Assembly (NCBI GenBank): GCA_964529325.1
Contig: CAZGWH010000005.1
Coordinates: 3,343-67,342 of the forward strand
Reading direction: 5' to 3'
DNA length: 64,000 nucleotides
DNA from: GCA-2689995 sp964529325
Lineage (GTDB): Bacteria; Fidelibacterota; Marinisomatia; SCGC-AAA003-L08; GCA-2689995
A model generated the notes under the pieces. That model saw only the letters and a program-made list of their open reading frames with translations, was not told the DNA's origin and did not search any database. Shown here one piece after another: positions 36,362 through 45,237 of the stretch. Each line of letters opens with the position of its first letter. The first letter of the stretch is position 1. The position numbers and the translations under genes are program-made.

Positions 36362-36373
36362 TATAATTAAATA
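36362..36373 (+). promoter_or_regulatory. candidate -10 box, possibly leaderless promoter of the ImuB-like gene
   Basis: TATAAT at 36362-36367 ends 6 bp before the ATG at 36374, so transcription from it would start at or next to the start codon. No Shine-Dalgarno precedes the ATG. TTTACA at 36342-36347 is a possible -35 box but the 14-bp spacer is short. A leaderless transcript is a reasonable inference, not a demonstrated one. Confidence 0.35.
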
Positions 36374-37534
36374 ATGAGAAATATATTCCATTTACGGCTA
36401 AAGGATATAGAGCTTCAAGCAGAACGCACTATTGATAGAACCTTGCAAACAAAACCCATTGCAATAATATCATCACATCACGATAATGGTAGTGTTATTG
36501 CATTATCAAGTGAAGCTAAGGAAGAAGGATTATTTAATGGGTTAAAGATTCATATTGCTCGGAAAATGTCACATAGTGTTCGCATGTTACCTTATAATCA
36601 AAATTTATATCGTCAAGTTCATGAAAGTCTATACCAAACTATCCGTAATTATACTCCTTTATTTGAACCTGAAGTATTTGGACAGTATTATATGGATATG
36701 ACAGGAACAAGTAGATTATTAGGGTGCATGAATGATGTTGGTATGCATATCACGCGAGACATTAAAAATCAATTAAATTTGAAAAGTAAAATAGGAATAA
36801 GTTCTAATAAATTGGTTAGTAAGATATCTACGGAAGTTGTACCTGAAACAGTTTGGGAAATAAAAAATGGAAATGAACCTAATTTTATAGCACCTCTATC
36901 TCCTGTTTTTTTGCCAATCTATAAAGAAGTATCTATCAAAAAAGTAATTCGCTTTCTTATGCTCAAATCTATTTCACAAGTTCAAGATATTTTAAAAATA
37001 CCACAGCTTGCACCTATTATATTTGGTCGATATTATTCTCAATTGAATATGCAAGCATTTGGGAAAGATATATCTCTTGTACATCCATTATTAGAGAAAA
37101 TTAAAATTACAGAACAAAAAGTGCTCTCTCAAGACACAAATGATTATCAGGTTTTGCAAAGTATTGTGCGAGAATTATCTGGGCATATTGGATTTAAAAT
37201 GCGTTCATCTCATCGTCTGGCTAAATATATATATATTGAAATTCATTATACCGATGGTTTTTTAAATAAAAAACGAAGCAAGCTTAATTCAAATGACGAC
37301 CATACAATTATTAATGTCTGTACCTTTTTGTTAAAAAAAGTTTTTACTCGACGAAACCGAGTCCGCACTCTTATTGTTACTGCGACTAATTTATTTCCTG
37401 CTAGCAGACAATTATATCTTTTTAATCAAAAAGAAACTAAACAAAATAGTATCTCTTCAGCATTAGATAAAGTTCGTTTAAAATTTGGAGAACATAGTAT
37501 TCACAATGGGTTTTCTTCTAAAAGTTATCATTAA
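36374..37534 (+). CDS. imuB: ImuB-like Y-family polymerase, catalytically inactive
   Basis: This 386-residue protein has the layout of a Y-family polymerase but lacks the catalytic acids. The first motif reads HLRLKDIE, with Arg8 and Lys10 where DinB has its Asp residues; the SIDEAYLD motif reads VFGQYYMD, with Gly103 and Gln104 in place of Asp-Glu. That is the defining feature of ImuB, the non-catalytic hub of the ImuB-DnaE2 mutasome. A C-terminal QLYLF (residues 346-350) matches the beta-clamp-binding motif. It is 6 bp upstream of dnaE2. No ImuA is adjacent. Expected induction is by DNA damage. Confidence 0.78.
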   Translation: MRNIFHLRLKDIELQAERTIDRTLQTKPIAIISSHHDNGSVIALSSEAKEEGLFNGLKIHIARKMSHSVRMLPYNQNLYRQVHESLYQTIRNYTPLFEPEVFGQYYMDMTGTSRLLGCMNDVGMHITRDIKNQLNLKSKIGISSNKLVSKISTEVVPETVWEIKNGNEPNFIAPLSPVFLPIYKEVSIKKVIRFLMLKSISQVQDILKIPQLAPIIFGRYYSQLNMQAFGKDISLVHPLLEKIKITEQKVLSQDTNDYQVLQSIVRELSGHIGFKMRSSHRLAKYIYIEIHYTDGFLNKKRSKLNSNDDHTIINVCTFLLKKVFTRRNRVRTLIVTATNLFPASRQLYLFNQKETKQNSISSALDKVRLKFGEHSIHNGFSSKSYH

Positions 37535-37540
37535 TTCTAT

Positions 37541-40522
37541 ATGTTTATACATTTAAATACACATACAAATTACTCTAAAATGTATAGTGGTAATACATTC
37601 AGAGATTATCTTGATGCTGTAAAGAAACTCAATATGCCCTATTTAGCAATTACGGAAGTTAATGGTTTATGGGGATTTATTCATTTTATTACTATTGCAA
37701 AAGATTATGGTATTAAAGCAATTGCAGGCTCAAATATCATTACAGAAAAATATGAAGCAATAATACTTGTTGAAACAGAAGCAGGGTTCTCTAACCTATG
37801 TAAAATTCTTTCTAATTTACATTTAAACAAAACATTTTCTTTACCTGATATATTAAAAAAATATCATTCAGGACTTTTTATATTATCTCATCAAAAATAT
37901 ACTTTAGATAAACTTATAAATATTATTCCGCTATCACATCTATTTATTGAACTTCGCCCAGGAATTGATGAAATGCTTGCTAAACAATGGGAAAAAGAAT
38001 TAAATATTAGCTCTATTGCAACAGGTGATGTTTATTTTATGCATAAAAATGATATTCATACACATAAAATTCTAAGAGCCATTCATTATAATACAACACT
38101 ATCCCGTATAGATAAATCTCAATATAAATCTGATAATCATTGGTTTCGCAATAAAGAAAATATGAAGGATATATTTCCAAATAGCATAGAAGCTATTCAT
38201 AATAGCTATAAGCTCGCTCAACGATGTAAAACCAATTGGGATTTCAGTAATACTATTTTTCCAAATATTGGGAAAGGTGAAAGTAAAACAAATAATCCAA
38301 ATAAAACATTAAAAGAACTTACGCTACACGGAGCAAAAAAACGATATAATAAAATTACATCACATATTCAAAAACGAATTGACTATGAATTAGACATTAT
38401 TATTCAAAAAGGTTTTGCCACTTATTTTTTAATAGTTTGTGATATTGTAAAACAAACTAAATCTACAATTGGTCGAGGCAGTGGAGCAGCATCAATAATA
38501 AGCTATTGTTTATTTATTACCCAAGTTGACCCCATTAAATATAATCTTCAATTTGAACGATTTATTCATCCTGAACGCATTGATATGCCTGATATTGATA
38601 TTGATTTCCCTTGGGATGAACGAGATGATATTTTAAAATATATTTTTAATACGTATGGGCTTAAACATACCGCAATGGTTTCTAATCAAGTTTTTTTACA
38701 ACCTCGATCTGCAATTAGAGAAGTTGGAAAAGTATATGGACTTTCAAATGAAGAAATTAAATCAGTAACAAAACGCATTGGATATCATACGCGTCATCGA
38801 AAATTAGCAAGCTGGGTTAAAACAGATAATCGATTTAAAAATATAAATTTAGATGAAACACTTGAAGAGATATTAGTTCAAAGTGAAAAAATAATAGGTG
38901 CATTACGAAATTCGTCGGTTCATCCTGGAGGGGTTATTATTGTCCCTGATGAAATTCAAAAATATGTCCCTGTTTTAAAGACACCTAAAGATGTACAAAT
39001 TGTAGAATGGGAGAAAGACCAAGTTGAGGATAGTGGATTATTAAAAATAGATATTCTTGGAAATCGCTCATTAGCAGTAGTGCGTGATACGCTAAATCAA
39101 TTAGGATTATATCGCAATAAATACATGGACTATCATCAAATTAAATCAACAGAAGATATTAAAACAATTGAGCTTATGAAATCAGGGCGAACGATGGGAA
39201 TATTTTATATTGAAAGTCCAGCAACAAGGCAATTACTTGCAAAATCTCAACATATAGATTTTGAACATGTCGTCATATATTCATCAATTATTCGCCCAGC
39301 CGCAAACCGATTTATCAATTTAATGTTAGAACGCATTCATGGTAAACCGTGGCAATTGCTCCATCCTGATTTACTCTGCCTTGCTGAGAGTTATGGGATT
39401 ATGGTTTACGAAGAACAAGTTTCAACGGTAGCAAGAAAAATTGCAGGATTTGGTTATGCTGAATCTGATTATATCCGAAAAGTTATTTCTCGTAGTTCTC
39501 TTGCACATACCATTTCATACTGGAAACAGAAATTTATTAAAGGGGCAAATAAAAATGGATATACAACGGAACTTGCAGAAAAATTATGGGCAATGATTGA
39601 ATCTTTCTCCGGGTATTCATTTTGTAAGCCACATTCTGCTTCGTATGCAATGTTATCATTTACCTGTGCATATTTAAAATCACATTTTCCTGCTGAGTTT
39701 CTAGCGAGTGTTATTAGTAATCAAGGAGGGTTTTATTCTACCTATGCCTATATGAGCGAAGCTAAACGATTTGGAATACAGATTCTTAAACCACATATTA
39801 ACCTAAGTCTAAAAAAATATAAGGGTAAAGGGAATAAAATACGCATGGGATTTATGGCAATTCATAATTTACAAGAAAAGGCAATTATTTCTATTTTAGA
39901 CGAGAGAAAAAATAGTGATTTTAGGTCATTAGATGATTTTTTATTACGAACAGATATTCACATGGCTGATGCAATGGCATTGGTAAATGCAGGATGCTTT
40001 ATTGAATTATGTTCGCATATGAATCATAGAGAAATTGCTCTCAAAACAGCATCCTTTTATTTGCAACCGTTAGAAGAACGCAACCCTGTAGAAATTAAAA
40101 TCAATACACTTTCACTCACACACAATGAAAAAATAACATTAGAAATTGAATCATTTGGGTTTCCAATTAGTGAACATCCGTTAAAAAAATATCAATCCTT
40201 TATTCAATACCGTGTTCAAAAAGCAATATATATTCATAAACTACATCGGAAGAAAGTTGTATTTGCAGGTGTACTAATTACTCGAAAAATCACAGCAACA
40301 AAAAGTAAAGAGGCAATGGAGTTTGTTACTTTCGAAGATGAAACAGATATTTATGAATGTGTGATGTTTCCTGAAATATATAAAAAATATGGTGATTTAC
40401 TTAATTGGGAAACACTTTTTTTAGTTCATGGTAAAGTTGAAAAATCATTCAATATTTATACACTTACAATATCTCGCTTGGAAAGTTTGCAACGAACTGT
40501 TGATGTGAAATTAGTAGGATAA
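37541..40522 (+). CDS. dnaE2: Error-prone DNA polymerase DnaE2
   Basis: This 993-residue C-family polymerase should carry out translesion synthesis in the ImuB-DnaE2 mutasome. The N-terminal PHP domain (residues about 1-200) is degenerate (HLNTHTNYS). The catalytic aspartates are intact: PDIDIDF gives Asp353 and Asp355, and LLKIDILG gives Asp504. GRGSGAAS and the HPGGVIIV segment, then a C-terminal OB-fold, follow as expected. It is shorter than the replicative DnaE and lies directly behind the ImuB-like gene, which favours DnaE2. Its stop abuts the stop of the convergent SRAP gene. Confidence 0.88.
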   Translation: MFIHLNTHTNYSKMYSGNTFRDYLDAVKKLNMPYLAITEVNGLWGFIHFITIAKDYGIKAIAGSNIITEKYEAIILVETEAGFSNLCKILSNLHLNKTFSLPDILKKYHSGLFILSHQKYTLDKLINIIPLSHLFIELRPGIDEMLAKQWEKELNISSIATGDVYFMHKNDIHTHKILRAIHYNTTLSRIDKSQYKSDNHWFRNKENMKDIFPNSIEAIHNSYKLAQRCKTNWDFSNTIFPNIGKGESKTNNPNKTLKELTLHGAKKRYNKITSHIQKRIDYELDIIIQKGFATYFLIVCDIVKQTKSTIGRGSGAASIISYCLFITQVDPIKYNLQFERFIHPERIDMPDIDIDFPWDERDDILKYIFNTYGLKHTAMVSNQVFLQPRSAIREVGKVYGLSNEEIKSVTKRIGYHTRHRKLASWVKTDNRFKNINLDETLEEILVQSEKIIGALRNSSVHPGGVIIVPDEIQKYVPVLKTPKDVQIVEWEKDQVEDSGLLKIDILGNRSLAVVRDTLNQLGLYRNKYMDYHQIKSTEDIKTIELMKSGRTMGIFYIESPATRQLLAKSQHIDFEHVVIYSSIIRPAANRFINLMLERIHGKPWQLLHPDLLCLAESYGIMVYEEQVSTVARKIAGFGYAESDYIRKVISRSSLAHTISYWKQKFIKGANKNGYTTELAEKLWAMIESFSGYSFCKPHSASYAMLSFTCAYLKSHFPAEFLASVISNQGGFYSTYAYMSEAKRFGIQILKPHINLSLKKYKGKGNKIRMGFMAIHNLQEKAIISILDERKNSDFRSLDDFLLRTDIHMADAMALVNAGCFIELCSHMNHREIALKTASFYLQPLEERNPVEIKINTLSLTHNEKITLEIESFGFPISEHPLKKYQSFIQYRVQKAIYIHKLHRKKVVFAGVLITRKITATKSKEAMEFVTFEDETDIYECVMFPEIYKKYGDLLNWETLFLVHGKVEKSFNIYTLTISRLESLQRTVDVKLVG

Positions 40523-41206
40523 TTAAAATAAACTTTTTTGCTGGCAAATATGGGATTCCATAATGCATCTTTTGCTATTATTCTTCACAGAATTCACTAT
40601 TGTGGAAACAGGATAATATTCTAATTCTGATTTAATATTATTAAAATTAAATGATTGATATTCAAGGGATGTATTCAGCCAATTATCCATGTTATTTTTT
40701 TGGAGTACAGGCATTCGATGATGAATATTATTTAATTGATTATCGGCATTAGTTGTAATAACGGTATAAGACTCAATAATATTCCCAAGAGAGTTTTTCC
40801 ACCTACTCCATAAGCCCAAAAGACAAAATAAATTATTATCTTGAGTGAAAATATAATATGGTTGTTTTTGCCCATTAACAATTTTCCATTCATAATACCC
40901 ATCAATTGGAATTAAACATCGCTGAGAATTAACTAAATTTTTAAATGATGATTTTTCTGAAAGGGTTTCTTGTCTTGCATTAATCATATTAGAAGCAAAA
41001 GACTCATCCTTTGACCATGATGGAATAAGCCCCCATTTCATTTGCTTTATAATTCGTTTTTCTTTTTTTTGAATAATAATTGGATGTTGATGTGTAGGAG
41101 CAATATTGTAACTTGGTGTATAATAAATCAAATCATCCCAATGGTCAATTGATAATTCACGAATAATATCTAATTTAGATTTAGTTAATGTTTTTCGTCC
41201 GCACAT
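40523..41206 (-). CDS. yedK: SRAP-domain protein (YedK/HMCES-like abasic-site shield)
   Basis: This 227-residue protein forms a thiazolidine crosslink with abasic sites in single-stranded DNA. After removal of Met, Cys2 (MCGRKTLT) is the N-terminal nucleophile. The other conserved parts are YNIAPT, the NARQET segment, RCLIPIDGYYEW (active-site Glu) and HHRMPV (active-site His). It is convergent with dnaE2 with no intervening bases, so readthrough could make antisense RNA. SRAP genes are frequently found with SOS mutagenesis genes, which supports a shared DNA-damage role. Confidence 0.92.
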   Translation of the reverse strand: MCGRKTLTKSKLDIIRELSIDHWDDLIYYTPSYNIAPTHQHPIIIQKKEKRIIKQMKWGLIPSWSKDESFASNMINARQETLSEKSSFKNLVNSQRCLIPIDGYYEWKIVNGQKQPYYIFTQDNNLFCLLGLWSRWKNSLGNIIESYTVITTNADNQLNNIHHRMPVLQKNNMDNWLNTSLEYQSFNFNNIKSELEYYPVSTIVNSVKNNSKRCIMESHICQQKSLF

Positions 41207-41547
41207 AATAGGGTAATAAATGATAAATCATATTTTATAATTTATACTCTGATTAGAGCTGAAATATATATAAAAATGAAGTGATTTGGGGTACCGTGTG
41301 AAAGCAAACAATGATTACATCCAAAAATAAAATTTGGGAAGGTCAAAATACTTGAGTTTTTACAATTTATCGAACATCCGAAGAGAGTTAAATTTCTAAT
41401 CAAAAGTAATTAAGTTTAAAAGAGCTATCAATAAAAAAATAGCAGAATTTTTATTAGGTCTTAATTATTTTCCTATTTGTAAAGATCAGAATCTTAATAT
41501 TTTTAGACGAAGTTATTATGAAATAGATTTCAATTAAATTAGAAATA
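41207..41547. other. 341-bp stretch without a recognisable gene
   Basis: Both strands are broken by frequent stops. Only short open runs of under 25 codons are present on the + strand, and none resembles a known protein. The stretch lies between the SRAP gene and the DUF4395 gene and looks like decayed sequence. Upstream signals for the SRAP gene (which reads leftwards from 41206) must be here but no convincing promoter or operator is visible. Confidence 0.5.
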
Positions 41548-42087
41548 CTAAGTATTAGAAAGTGAAATATCATTACATCGTTCACATGTTTTTTCAGGTA
41601 TCCATCCCCAGTTTATCATTAATTTAAAAAAACAACATCCAGCACAGAATCCAAAATTACTTTCTAATCCAGCAAAAAATATTAGTATTCCAAGGAGGTA
41701 TGTTGCTTTCTGAGGGTTTCCTGAATGTATGAGAATAATAGAAGAGGTGGTAAAAACTAAATCAACAAATTGTGCAAATCGCTTTGGTGGTCCAGGAGAT
41801 ACTTTATATGGTTCACCTAATATTGGAATTATTACTTTGGTCGCTAATAGTGCTATAGGGCTTAATGTAGGGCCTGCAAGAACTCGTGCATAAAACCCAT
41901 AGGCTACAAAGTATAGTATATAAATATTTTCTGTGTATAAAAATAATGAAGTCAATGAAAGAACAAAAAAAGCAACAATTCTTGCTGCATATTCAATAAT
42001 CGTTTCAGGGAAAGAAAAAATCTGTTTTAATAAGTTGGTATTGATGGGTCTATTTCGCTTTCCTTTCTTTGCTTTTATATTAAGCAG
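41548..42087 (-). CDS. DUF4395 family membrane protein, start unresolved
   Basis: The protein matches DUF4395: YGFYARVLAGPTLSPIALL, GPPKRFAQ, and the C-terminal FGFCAGCCFF with a CxxC motif, followed by a tail with CERC. Several hydrophobic helices are present. The family resemblance extends upstream of the internal TTG at 41955 (FSFPETIIEYAARIV), so the true N-terminus is earlier; the open frame reaches a stop near 42100 with only CTG (42087) or ATT as in-frame start candidates and no clear Shine-Dalgarno. It may be intact with a rare start or may have lost its 5' end. Function is unknown; its cysteines suggest redox or thiol chemistry. Confidence 0.6.
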   Translation of the reverse strand: MLNIKAKKGKRNRPINTNLLKQIFSFPETIIEYAARIVAFFVLSLTSLFLYTENIYILYFVAYGFYARVLAGPTLSPIALLATKVIIPILGEPYKVSPGPPKRFAQFVDLVFTTSSIILIHSGNPQKATYLLGILIFFAGLESNFGFCAGCCFFKLMINWGWIPEKTCERCNDISLSNT

Positions 42088-42111
42088 TTTGCCAATTTAC
42101 ACAAAATTCTT

Positions 42112-42348
42112 TATAAGCCCCATTCGGCATACCCAAATCCGTCACCTATCAGTTATGATGAAACAGTCAATGAATGCAATGTCTTTACGAGTATTTGATA
42201 TTAATGGTCGATTAATTGAAACCTTGATTGATGGTCAAATTGAATCAGGTTTTTATACGGTTGAATGGAATTTCCAAGCGGAGTATATTTTGTTAAAATG
42301 AAGTCAGATGATTTTAATCAAACACAGAAATTGATATTGGTTAAATAG
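42112..42348 (+). pseudogene. Remnant of a secreted protein's C-terminal sorting (FlgD-like/T9SS) domain
   Basis: Three pieces align in order with the C-terminal sorting domain of T9SS-secreted proteins: AYPNPSPISYD (from 42127), then MSLRVFDINGRLIETLIDG and FYTVEWN in the next frame (from about 42180), then SGVYFVKM ending in KLILVK and TAG at 42346-42348 back in the first frame. The two frame changes, near 42178 and 42272, compensate each other. No N-terminal catalytic or surface domain is left upstream. This is a gene fragment, evidence that the lineage uses or used T9SS-type secretion. Confidence 0.65.
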
Positions 42349-42396
42349 ATTTATATTTAATGAAAAAAAACTCTCCATAAATGACAATCAATAATC

Positions 42397-42426
42397 TTGT
42401 ATTTATAAATAATAGGGTTTTATATT
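42397..42426 (+). promoter_or_regulatory. possible promoter before ffh
   Basis: TTGTAT (42397-42402) and TATATT (42421-42426) are separated by 18 bp, 40 bp upstream of the ffh ATG, in the 117-bp gap after the pseudogene. A promoter is needed here because the upstream DNA is not a functional operon, but the match is modest. Confidence 0.3.
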
Positions 42427-42465
42427 ACTATGCTTTGCCCATTGCTAAATTTGGTATTTTAATAT

Positions 42466-43779
42466 ATGTTTGAACAACTTCAAAATAGATTACACAATGT
42501 AGTCAAGACTTTAAAGGGTCATGGAAAGATTACAGAAAGTAATGTAACAGAAGCTTCTAGAGAAATTAGAAGAGCATTACTTGAAGCTGATGTAAACTTT
42601 AAAGTTGCTCGGGATTTTATTAAAAGAGTCCAAGAAAAAGCAACGGGTGAAAAAGTAATTCGGTCAATATCACCGGGACAGCAATTCATTAAAATTTTAA
42701 ATGATGAATTAACAGAATTTCTTGGTGGTGATTCAGTTGAAATAAAATTTAATTCAATAGGACCGACAACAATTTTAATGGCAGGTTTGCAAGGTTCAGG
42801 TAAAACAACGACGACTGCAAAGCTGGCAAGTTTTTTGAAAAAGAAATATCGGAAAAATCCAATATTAATTGCTGCAGATTTACAACGACCAGGTGCTGTT
42901 GACCAATTAAAAGTGATGGCCAAAAAAGCAGAAGTTGATTATTATTGTGAATATATCAAAGATGTATTGCAAGTTGTAAAAAATGGCTTAAAAAAAGCAA
43001 AAGATAATCAAAATGATGTGATAATTATTGATACGGCAGGTCGGTTACATATAGATGCAGAATTAATGGAAGAGTTGAAAAAAGTAATTTCATTATCAAC
43101 TCCTGATGAAATTTTATATGTAGCAGATGGAATGACTGGTCAAGATGCTGTTAATTCATCAAAAGCATTTAATGATGAAATTGATATCTCTGGTATTGTG
43201 TTGACCAAAATGGATGGTGATTCTCGTGGTGGTGCAGCATTATCAATTCGAAAAGTAACAGGTAAATCAATTAAATTTATTGGTACTGGTGAAGGATTGG
43301 ATGGATTAGAAATTTTTCATCCAAATCGGCTTGCAAATCGAATACTTGGAATGGGTGATGTAATATCTTTAGTTGAAAAAGCTCAAGAAGTGATTAATAC
43401 TGAAGAAGCTGAAAAACTTGCTAAACGAATGGTGAGTAAAGAATTTAATTTTGAAGATTTTCAACAACAGATGAAACAGATTCAAAAAATGGGATCTATT
43501 TCTGATATTATGAAAATGGTACCAGGTATGAATAAAATGCCTGTCGGTGATGTGAACGAAAAACAACTAATATGGGTTGATGCGATGATTAGTTCAATGA
43601 CTGTAAAAGAGAGACAGAACCCTAATATTATTAATGGGTCAAGACGAAAAAGAATTGCAAAAGGAAGTGGAAGAAGCCTCTTCGAAATAAATCAATTACT
43701 GAAACAATTCTTCCAAATGAAGAAAATGATGGCTGGATTCAGTAAAAAAGGATTCAAGAGGATGCCGTTTAACTTATAA
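42466..43779 (+). CDS. ffh: Signal recognition particle protein Ffh
   Basis: This 437-residue GTPase binds signal sequences of nascent membrane proteins together with 4.5S RNA. The NG domain has GLQGSGKTTTTAKLA (from residue 107), AADLQRPGAVDQL, DTAGRLHID and TKMDGDSRGGAAL. The Met-rich M domain occupies about residues 310-437 (KMVPGMNKMP, IAKGSGRSLFEINQLLKQF, MKKMMAG). Length is normal. It heads the cluster ffh-rpsP-khpA-rimM-trmD-rplS, a conserved order. Confidence 0.96.
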   Translation: MFEQLQNRLHNVVKTLKGHGKITESNVTEASREIRRALLEADVNFKVARDFIKRVQEKATGEKVIRSISPGQQFIKILNDELTEFLGGDSVEIKFNSIGPTTILMAGLQGSGKTTTTAKLASFLKKKYRKNPILIAADLQRPGAVDQLKVMAKKAEVDYYCEYIKDVLQVVKNGLKKAKDNQNDVIIIDTAGRLHIDAELMEELKKVISLSTPDEILYVADGMTGQDAVNSSKAFNDEIDISGIVLTKMDGDSRGGAALSIRKVTGKSIKFIGTGEGLDGLEIFHPNRLANRILGMGDVISLVEKAQEVINTEEAEKLAKRMVSKEFNFEDFQQQMKQIQKMGSISDIMKMVPGMNKMPVGDVNEKQLIWVDAMISSMTVKERQNPNIINGSRRKRIAKGSGRSLFEINQLLKQFFQMKKMMAGFSKKGFKRMPFNL

Positions 43780-43796
43780 GTGAATAAGGAGAACAG

Positions 43797-44471
43797 TTGG
43801 CTGTTCGTATTAGAATGAAAAGGCTCGGTCGCCGTAAAAGACCATTTTATCGATTGGTTGCAATCGATTCAAAAACAAGAAGAGAAGGTGTTGAAATTGA
43901 AAGATTAGGATGGTTTGATCCTTTAAATAAGGATAATCATTTTAACTTGAATGAAGACCGTATTAAACATTGGTTAGGAATTGGTGCAAGCGCATCTCAT
44001 GCTGCCAAAGGATTATTCAAAAAAGCAGGTTTGTCATATAAGTGGCATTTAGAAAAAAATGGTGCATCAGAAGAAGAAGTTACACTATTATTGGAAAAAT
44101 GGCATTCAAATAAATCTTTAAAAGCTGAGAATACAAAAGAAGTTCCAGTGGTTGAAGAAGCACCTGTAGAAAATCTTGAATCAGATGAAGAAGTTGTTGA
44201 AGTTTCTGCCGAAAGCGAAACTGAAATTAACATTGTGGAAGAAACACCACCATCAACTAAAGAAAAAAAGGTTGAAGAAGCGAGTGCTGATAAACCTTCA
44301 AAAGATGCAAAACCCAAAGAATCTAAAGTAACTGAAAAGAAAGCTCCAAAAAAGGCTGAAAAGAAAGTTGCTAAAGAAGAAAAACCGGTTAAAGCAGAAA
44401 AGCCTGTTGATGAAAAATCTGAAAAAAAACTTGAAGCTGAAAAAAAATCGGCAAAGAAAGAAAGTGAATAA
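43797..44471 (+). CDS. rpsP: 30S ribosomal protein S16 with long Lys/Glu-rich C-terminal extension
   Basis: The first 80 residues are a normal S16 (AVRIRMKRLGRRKRPFYRLVAIDSK). The remaining ~140 are a low-complexity tail: first acidic (EEAPVENLESDEEVVEV), then a run of Lys, Glu and Ala repeats (KKAPKKAEKKVAKEEKP). The start is TTG at 43797 with AAGGAG 8-13 bases upstream. Extended S16 proteins occur in Bacteroidota and relatives. The tail is probably disordered on the ribosome surface; its function is unknown. There is no stop or frame break between core and tail. Confidence 0.93.
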   Translation: MAVRIRMKRLGRRKRPFYRLVAIDSKTRREGVEIERLGWFDPLNKDNHFNLNEDRIKHWLGIGASASHAAKGLFKKAGLSYKWHLEKNGASEEEVTLLLEKWHSNKSLKAENTKEVPVVEEAPVENLESDEEVVEVSAESETEINIVEETPPSTKEKKVEEASADKPSKDAKPKESKVTEKKAPKKAEKKVAKEEKPVKAEKPVDEKSEKKLEAEKKSAKKESE

Positions 44472-44489
44472 TCAGGTTAGGAGTTAAGT

Positions 44490-44723
44490 TTGAAAGAGTT
44501 ACTTGAAGATATAATTAAAGCAATTGTAGATGATGTTGATGCGGTAAAGGTAAATATTTTAGATACTGAAAGCACAACTATTTATGAATTGCATGTAGCC
44601 AAAGAAGATGTAGGAAAGGTAATTGGTAAGAAAGGGCGAAATATTACAGCTCTGAGAATTATTCTTTCTGCGGGTACATCTAAAGCAGGAGATAAAAGAG
44701 CACTTCTGGAAGTTGTCGACTAA
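44490..44723 (+). CDS. khpA: KH-domain RNA-binding protein
   Basis: This 77-residue protein is a single KH domain with the GxxG loop in GKVIGKKGRNITALR. In other bacteria KhpA binds RNA and acts with KhpB. The start is TTG at 44490 after TTAGGAGTTAAG. It overlaps rimM by 11 bp and keeps its usual place between rpsP and rimM. Confidence 0.92.
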   Translation: MKELLEDIIKAIVDDVDAVKVNILDTESTTIYELHVAKEDVGKVIGKKGRNITALRIILSAGTSKAGDKRALLEVVD

Positions 44724-45237
44724 AAGACAGCTTAAATTTATCAAATCAGGTCATCTGAAAAATCCATATAAGGATAATGGTGATATGGTTTGTAAACTTT
44801 TTAATCAGGAAAATGATTTATTAATCCCTGATAAAGAAGTTTGGGTGAAATTAGCAGATGATGAGTTTTTACCTGCAGTCATTGAGAAAATTGAGAAGTT
44901 TAATAGTCGGCATTTAGTCAGATTTAAAAATGTGAAATCAGCTGATGATGCTATTTTATTTCAACATGGTGAAATTCTAATCGAAAAAGAAATTGATGAG
45001 AATATCATCAATGATGCAGACCCTATAAATTATATGGGATTTGAAGTTTTAAATGAATCAAAACAAAAAATTGGTTTTGTGAAAGATACATTTGAAATTC
45101 CAGGAAACCCATTATTGATGATTGAAATGGATGAAAAAGAAGTGATGGTGCCAATTGCGGAAGAATTTATCCAGCTTTTTGATATAGAGAATCGGAAAAT
45201 AATTGTTCGTCAAATAGATGAATTATTAGGATTATAA
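44713..45237 (+). CDS. rimM: Ribosome maturation factor RimM
   Basis: This 174-residue protein helps 30S head maturation and binds S19. The N-terminal RimM domain begins KFIKSGHLKNPYKDNG; the C-terminal PRC-barrel has YMGFEVLNESKQKIGFVKD and ends VPIAEEFIQLFDIENRKIIV. The start TTG at 44713 lies inside khpA, overlapping it by 11 bp; no later start would keep the conserved N-terminus. The N-terminal domain is divergent, but context makes the assignment safe. Confidence 0.9.
   Translation: MSTKRQLKFIKSGHLKNPYKDNGDMVCKLFNQENDLLIPDKEVWVKLADDEFLPAVIEKIEKFNSRHLVRFKNVKSADDAILFQHGEILIEKEIDENIINDADPINYMGFEVLNESKQKIGFVKDTFEIPGNPLLMIEMDEKEVMVPIAEEFIQLFDIENRKIIVRQIDELLGL

Noticed and set aside
41933..42301. 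A 122-residue + strand gene
   Set aside because: Only its second half has meaning, as one frame of a decayed sorting domain; the first half is antisense to the DUF4395 gene.
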